Shown in pieces: positions 63,166 to 64,000 of a stretch of 64,000 nt of DNA; position 1 is the stretch's first letter; every line of letters begins with the position of its first letter. The notes under the pieces are model-generated. The model worked only from the letters and a program-made list of their open reading frames with translations, was not told where the DNA came from and did no database searches. Position numbers and translations under genes: made by a program. This DNA comes from SZUA-22 sp963751695 (GTDB lineage Bacteria > Bacteroidota > Ignavibacteria > Ignavibacteriales > Melioribacteraceae). The stretch is taken from assembly GCA_963751695.1 (NCBI GenBank), contig CAVVVP010000005.1, forward strand, positions 496,001 to 560,000, given 5' to 3'.

Positions 63166-63385
63166 TGCAATATGGAAAGTCTACAAAGATGAAAAAACAT
63201 ATAAGTTTCAAGTTCATGGCAAAGAGCATATAAACAAAGTAAAGAGACAAAAGGGATGGTCTCAAGTAGCTTATGGATGGGACCCAAAGGGCAAGGACGT
63301 TGTAATCTTTATGAAGTCATTTAGACACCCCTCAGGATGCAAGAAAAAGAAGCAAAAAATATTACACCAAATGCTGAATATCTAG
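63158..63385 (+). CDS. Hypothetical small protein, 75 aa
   Basis: It starts in the overlap with the preceding gene: NSAIWKVYKDEKTYKFQVHG, then GWDPKGKDVVIFMKSFR. The end is lysine-rich, and an alternative frame (RMQEKEAKNITPNAEYLD) is also open, so a further frameshift near 63330 is possible. No family recognised. Confidence 0.45.
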   Translation: MNSAIWKVYKDEKTYKFQVHGKEHINKVKRQKGWSQVAYGWDPKGKDVVIFMKSFRHPSGCKKKKQKILHQMLNI

Positions 63386-63575
63386 ACTAATTCAGGTAAA
63401 AACATTCTTTCTTGGATAGGTCTAAAACCCATACCATATAGCGTAGTTTTAGGGGGTTTTGGGTTTGTCTGGGGGCGTTAAATTTAAGAATAGTCTGATT
63501 CTATGAATGTTTTCAAAAAGTTAGAAAACAGACTAAAATCAAAGAATTTCCAAACCATAATTTAGCAGAAAAAAA
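63386..63575. other. Gene-free stretch with G-rich inverted repeats
   Basis: CTAAAAC (63421-63427) and GTTTTAG (about 63445-63451) pair, and AAACCCA can also pair with the TGGGTTT that follows, so alternative hairpins are possible. The segment marks the end of the plus-strand gene chain. No ORF is supported. Confidence 0.35.
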
Positions 63576-63612
63576 AGAAGCCTCTAGTCGAGGGTGGTAA
63601 CTAAAGGCTTCT
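63576..63612 (-). terminator. Intrinsic terminator for the minus-strand gene
   Basis: AGAAGCCTCTAGT (63576-63588) pairs with ACTAAAGGCTTCT (63600-63612) with one mismatch. On the minus strand it is followed by eight T residues (A run 63569-63576). Confidence 0.8.
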
Positions 63613-63622
63613 AATTATTGGG

Positions 63623-63641
63623 TGTGACCTCTTGGGTCACA
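63623..63641. terminator. Second hairpin, possible plus-strand terminator
   Basis: TGTGACC and GGTCACA pair perfectly around a TCTTG loop, followed by TTTTG on the plus strand. It could end the replication transcript or serve as an operator. Confidence 0.4.
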
Positions 63642-63678
63642 TTTTGAAGTTCGCAATTTTTTCAATTCTTATCAAGAC

Positions 63679-63870
63679 TTAATTCGACTGCTGACTTTTC
63701 CTCAGATTTTCTTCCATTTCCAGCTTTATATTCTGCACCTCGGTAAGCAGTTCATCCTTTGACATTATTTCTTTCTTCTCAAGTATTCTACAAACAGCTT
63801 TTTGGATTTCTAGTTTGTTGTAATAGATGAGTTCATCGTTTGAGATTATGGGATTTTTATCTTTTGGCAT
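63679..63870 (-). CDS. Hypothetical small protein, 63 aa
   Basis: The ATG at 63870 follows TTTGGAGAAAT; an in-frame TTG at 63897 is less likely. The product is hydrophilic and helical (MPKDKNPIISNDELIYYNKL, SKDELLTEVQNIKLEMEENL). It has its own terminator and faces the replication genes, so a regulatory role is conceivable but unproven. Confidence 0.5.
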   Translation of the reverse strand: MPKDKNPIISNDELIYYNKLEIQKAVCRILEKKEIMSKDELLTEVQNIKLEMEENLRKSQQSN

Positions 63871-64000
63871 ACAATTATTTCTCCAAATTATTAACAAATA
63901 TAATAACTAGGTGTATAAGAAATATACCTTCTAAACCCCTCATTTTTTACTAAACATGAGTTCCCCCTAAGCCCTTATAAAACAACTACTTACGTTTCAG

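Larger units (their letters stand above)
55281..64000. mobile_element. Integrated mobile element at tRNA-Pro (left part)
   Basis: The element starts at the truncated tRNA-Pro and runs past the window end. It carries an adjacent tyrosine integrase, several unknown genes, a phage replisome organizer, a fused primase-helicase and many short same-strand genes, the layout of a prophage or phage-satellite early region. I searched near 63.4-64 kb for a second copy of the tRNA-Pro 3' sequence and found none, so the right end is outside. No structural phage gene is visible. Confidence 0.85.

Noticed and set aside
1..64000. CRISPR arrays, rRNA genes or insertion-sequence transposases
   Set aside because: I looked for regularly spaced repeats, rRNA sequence and DDE or HUH transposase motifs and saw none.

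Overview
The window looks like a bacterial chromosome segment from the Bacteroidota/Chlorobiota/Ignavibacteria side of the tree. It is AT-rich. Two large secreted enzymes end in a type IX secretion (Por) sorting domain with the NYPNPFNP signature common in Ignavibacteria and relatives. It also has a DUF6090 protein and a C_GCAxxG_C_C protein. Recognisable promoters have TTGACA-like -35 boxes. The assignment is an inference from gene content; no rRNA is present.

Region by region. (1) 1-12.8 kb, minus strand: the end of pdxJ, a lipoprotein, and one compact branched-chain amino acid operon, ilvD-ilvB-ilvN-ilvC-leuB-leuA-leuC-leuD-cimA. CimA supplies 2-oxobutyrate from pyruvate, so the operon covers Ile, Leu and Val except for the transaminase. 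In front of ilvD there is a near-consensus promoter and a 50-codon leader ORF whose second half is almost all Leu/Ile/Val, with Leu codons other than TTA/TTG: a candidate attenuator. (2) 12.9-15.6 kb, plus: promoter, SAM-I riboswitch and terminator controlling metY-metX. (3) 15.7-38.9 kb: an interrupted NhaC antiporter; secreted amidase, TolB-like propeller, serine hydrolase and GH18 enzyme; ferritin; L28; M49 peptidase; an hsp20-dnaK-hsp20 cluster; birA and a cysteine desulfurase; and a CusCBA-type metal efflux set in which both cusB and cusA carry a frameshift. (4) 39-53 kb: a plus-strand accessory stretch (lipoproteins, GH5 cellulase, SWIB protein, EamA transporter, DUF1080, GNAT, C_GCAxxG, VF530, methyltransferase, NYN-LOTUS, two DinB proteins, Ntn hydrolase, UroD-like enzyme). 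(5) 52.9-55.3 kb, minus: SRPBCC, DUF6090 and PlsC proteins and tRNA-Glu, -His and -Arg.

(6) 55.28 kb to the window end: an integrated mobile element. Only the 3' half of a tRNA-Pro lies beside tRNA-Arg, cut at the anticodon stem, and a tyrosine integrase begins right after it. The element carries unknown genes, a three-gene operon (two small membrane proteins plus a 296-aa protein), a structured intergenic region with an apparent pseudoknot, and a replication module. That module has a phage replisome organizer with helically phased TAACGTTA repeats inside the gene (candidate origin), then a fused archaeo-eukaryotic-type primase / PriCT / DnaB-like helicase. It is broken by about a dozen single-base frameshifts with little sign of other damage, so either the element is decaying or this part of the assembly is poorly corrected. 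The right end and the restored tRNA-Pro should lie beyond the window. The element is most like a prophage or phage-satellite replication and integration cassette; no capsid, portal or terminase gene is visible here.
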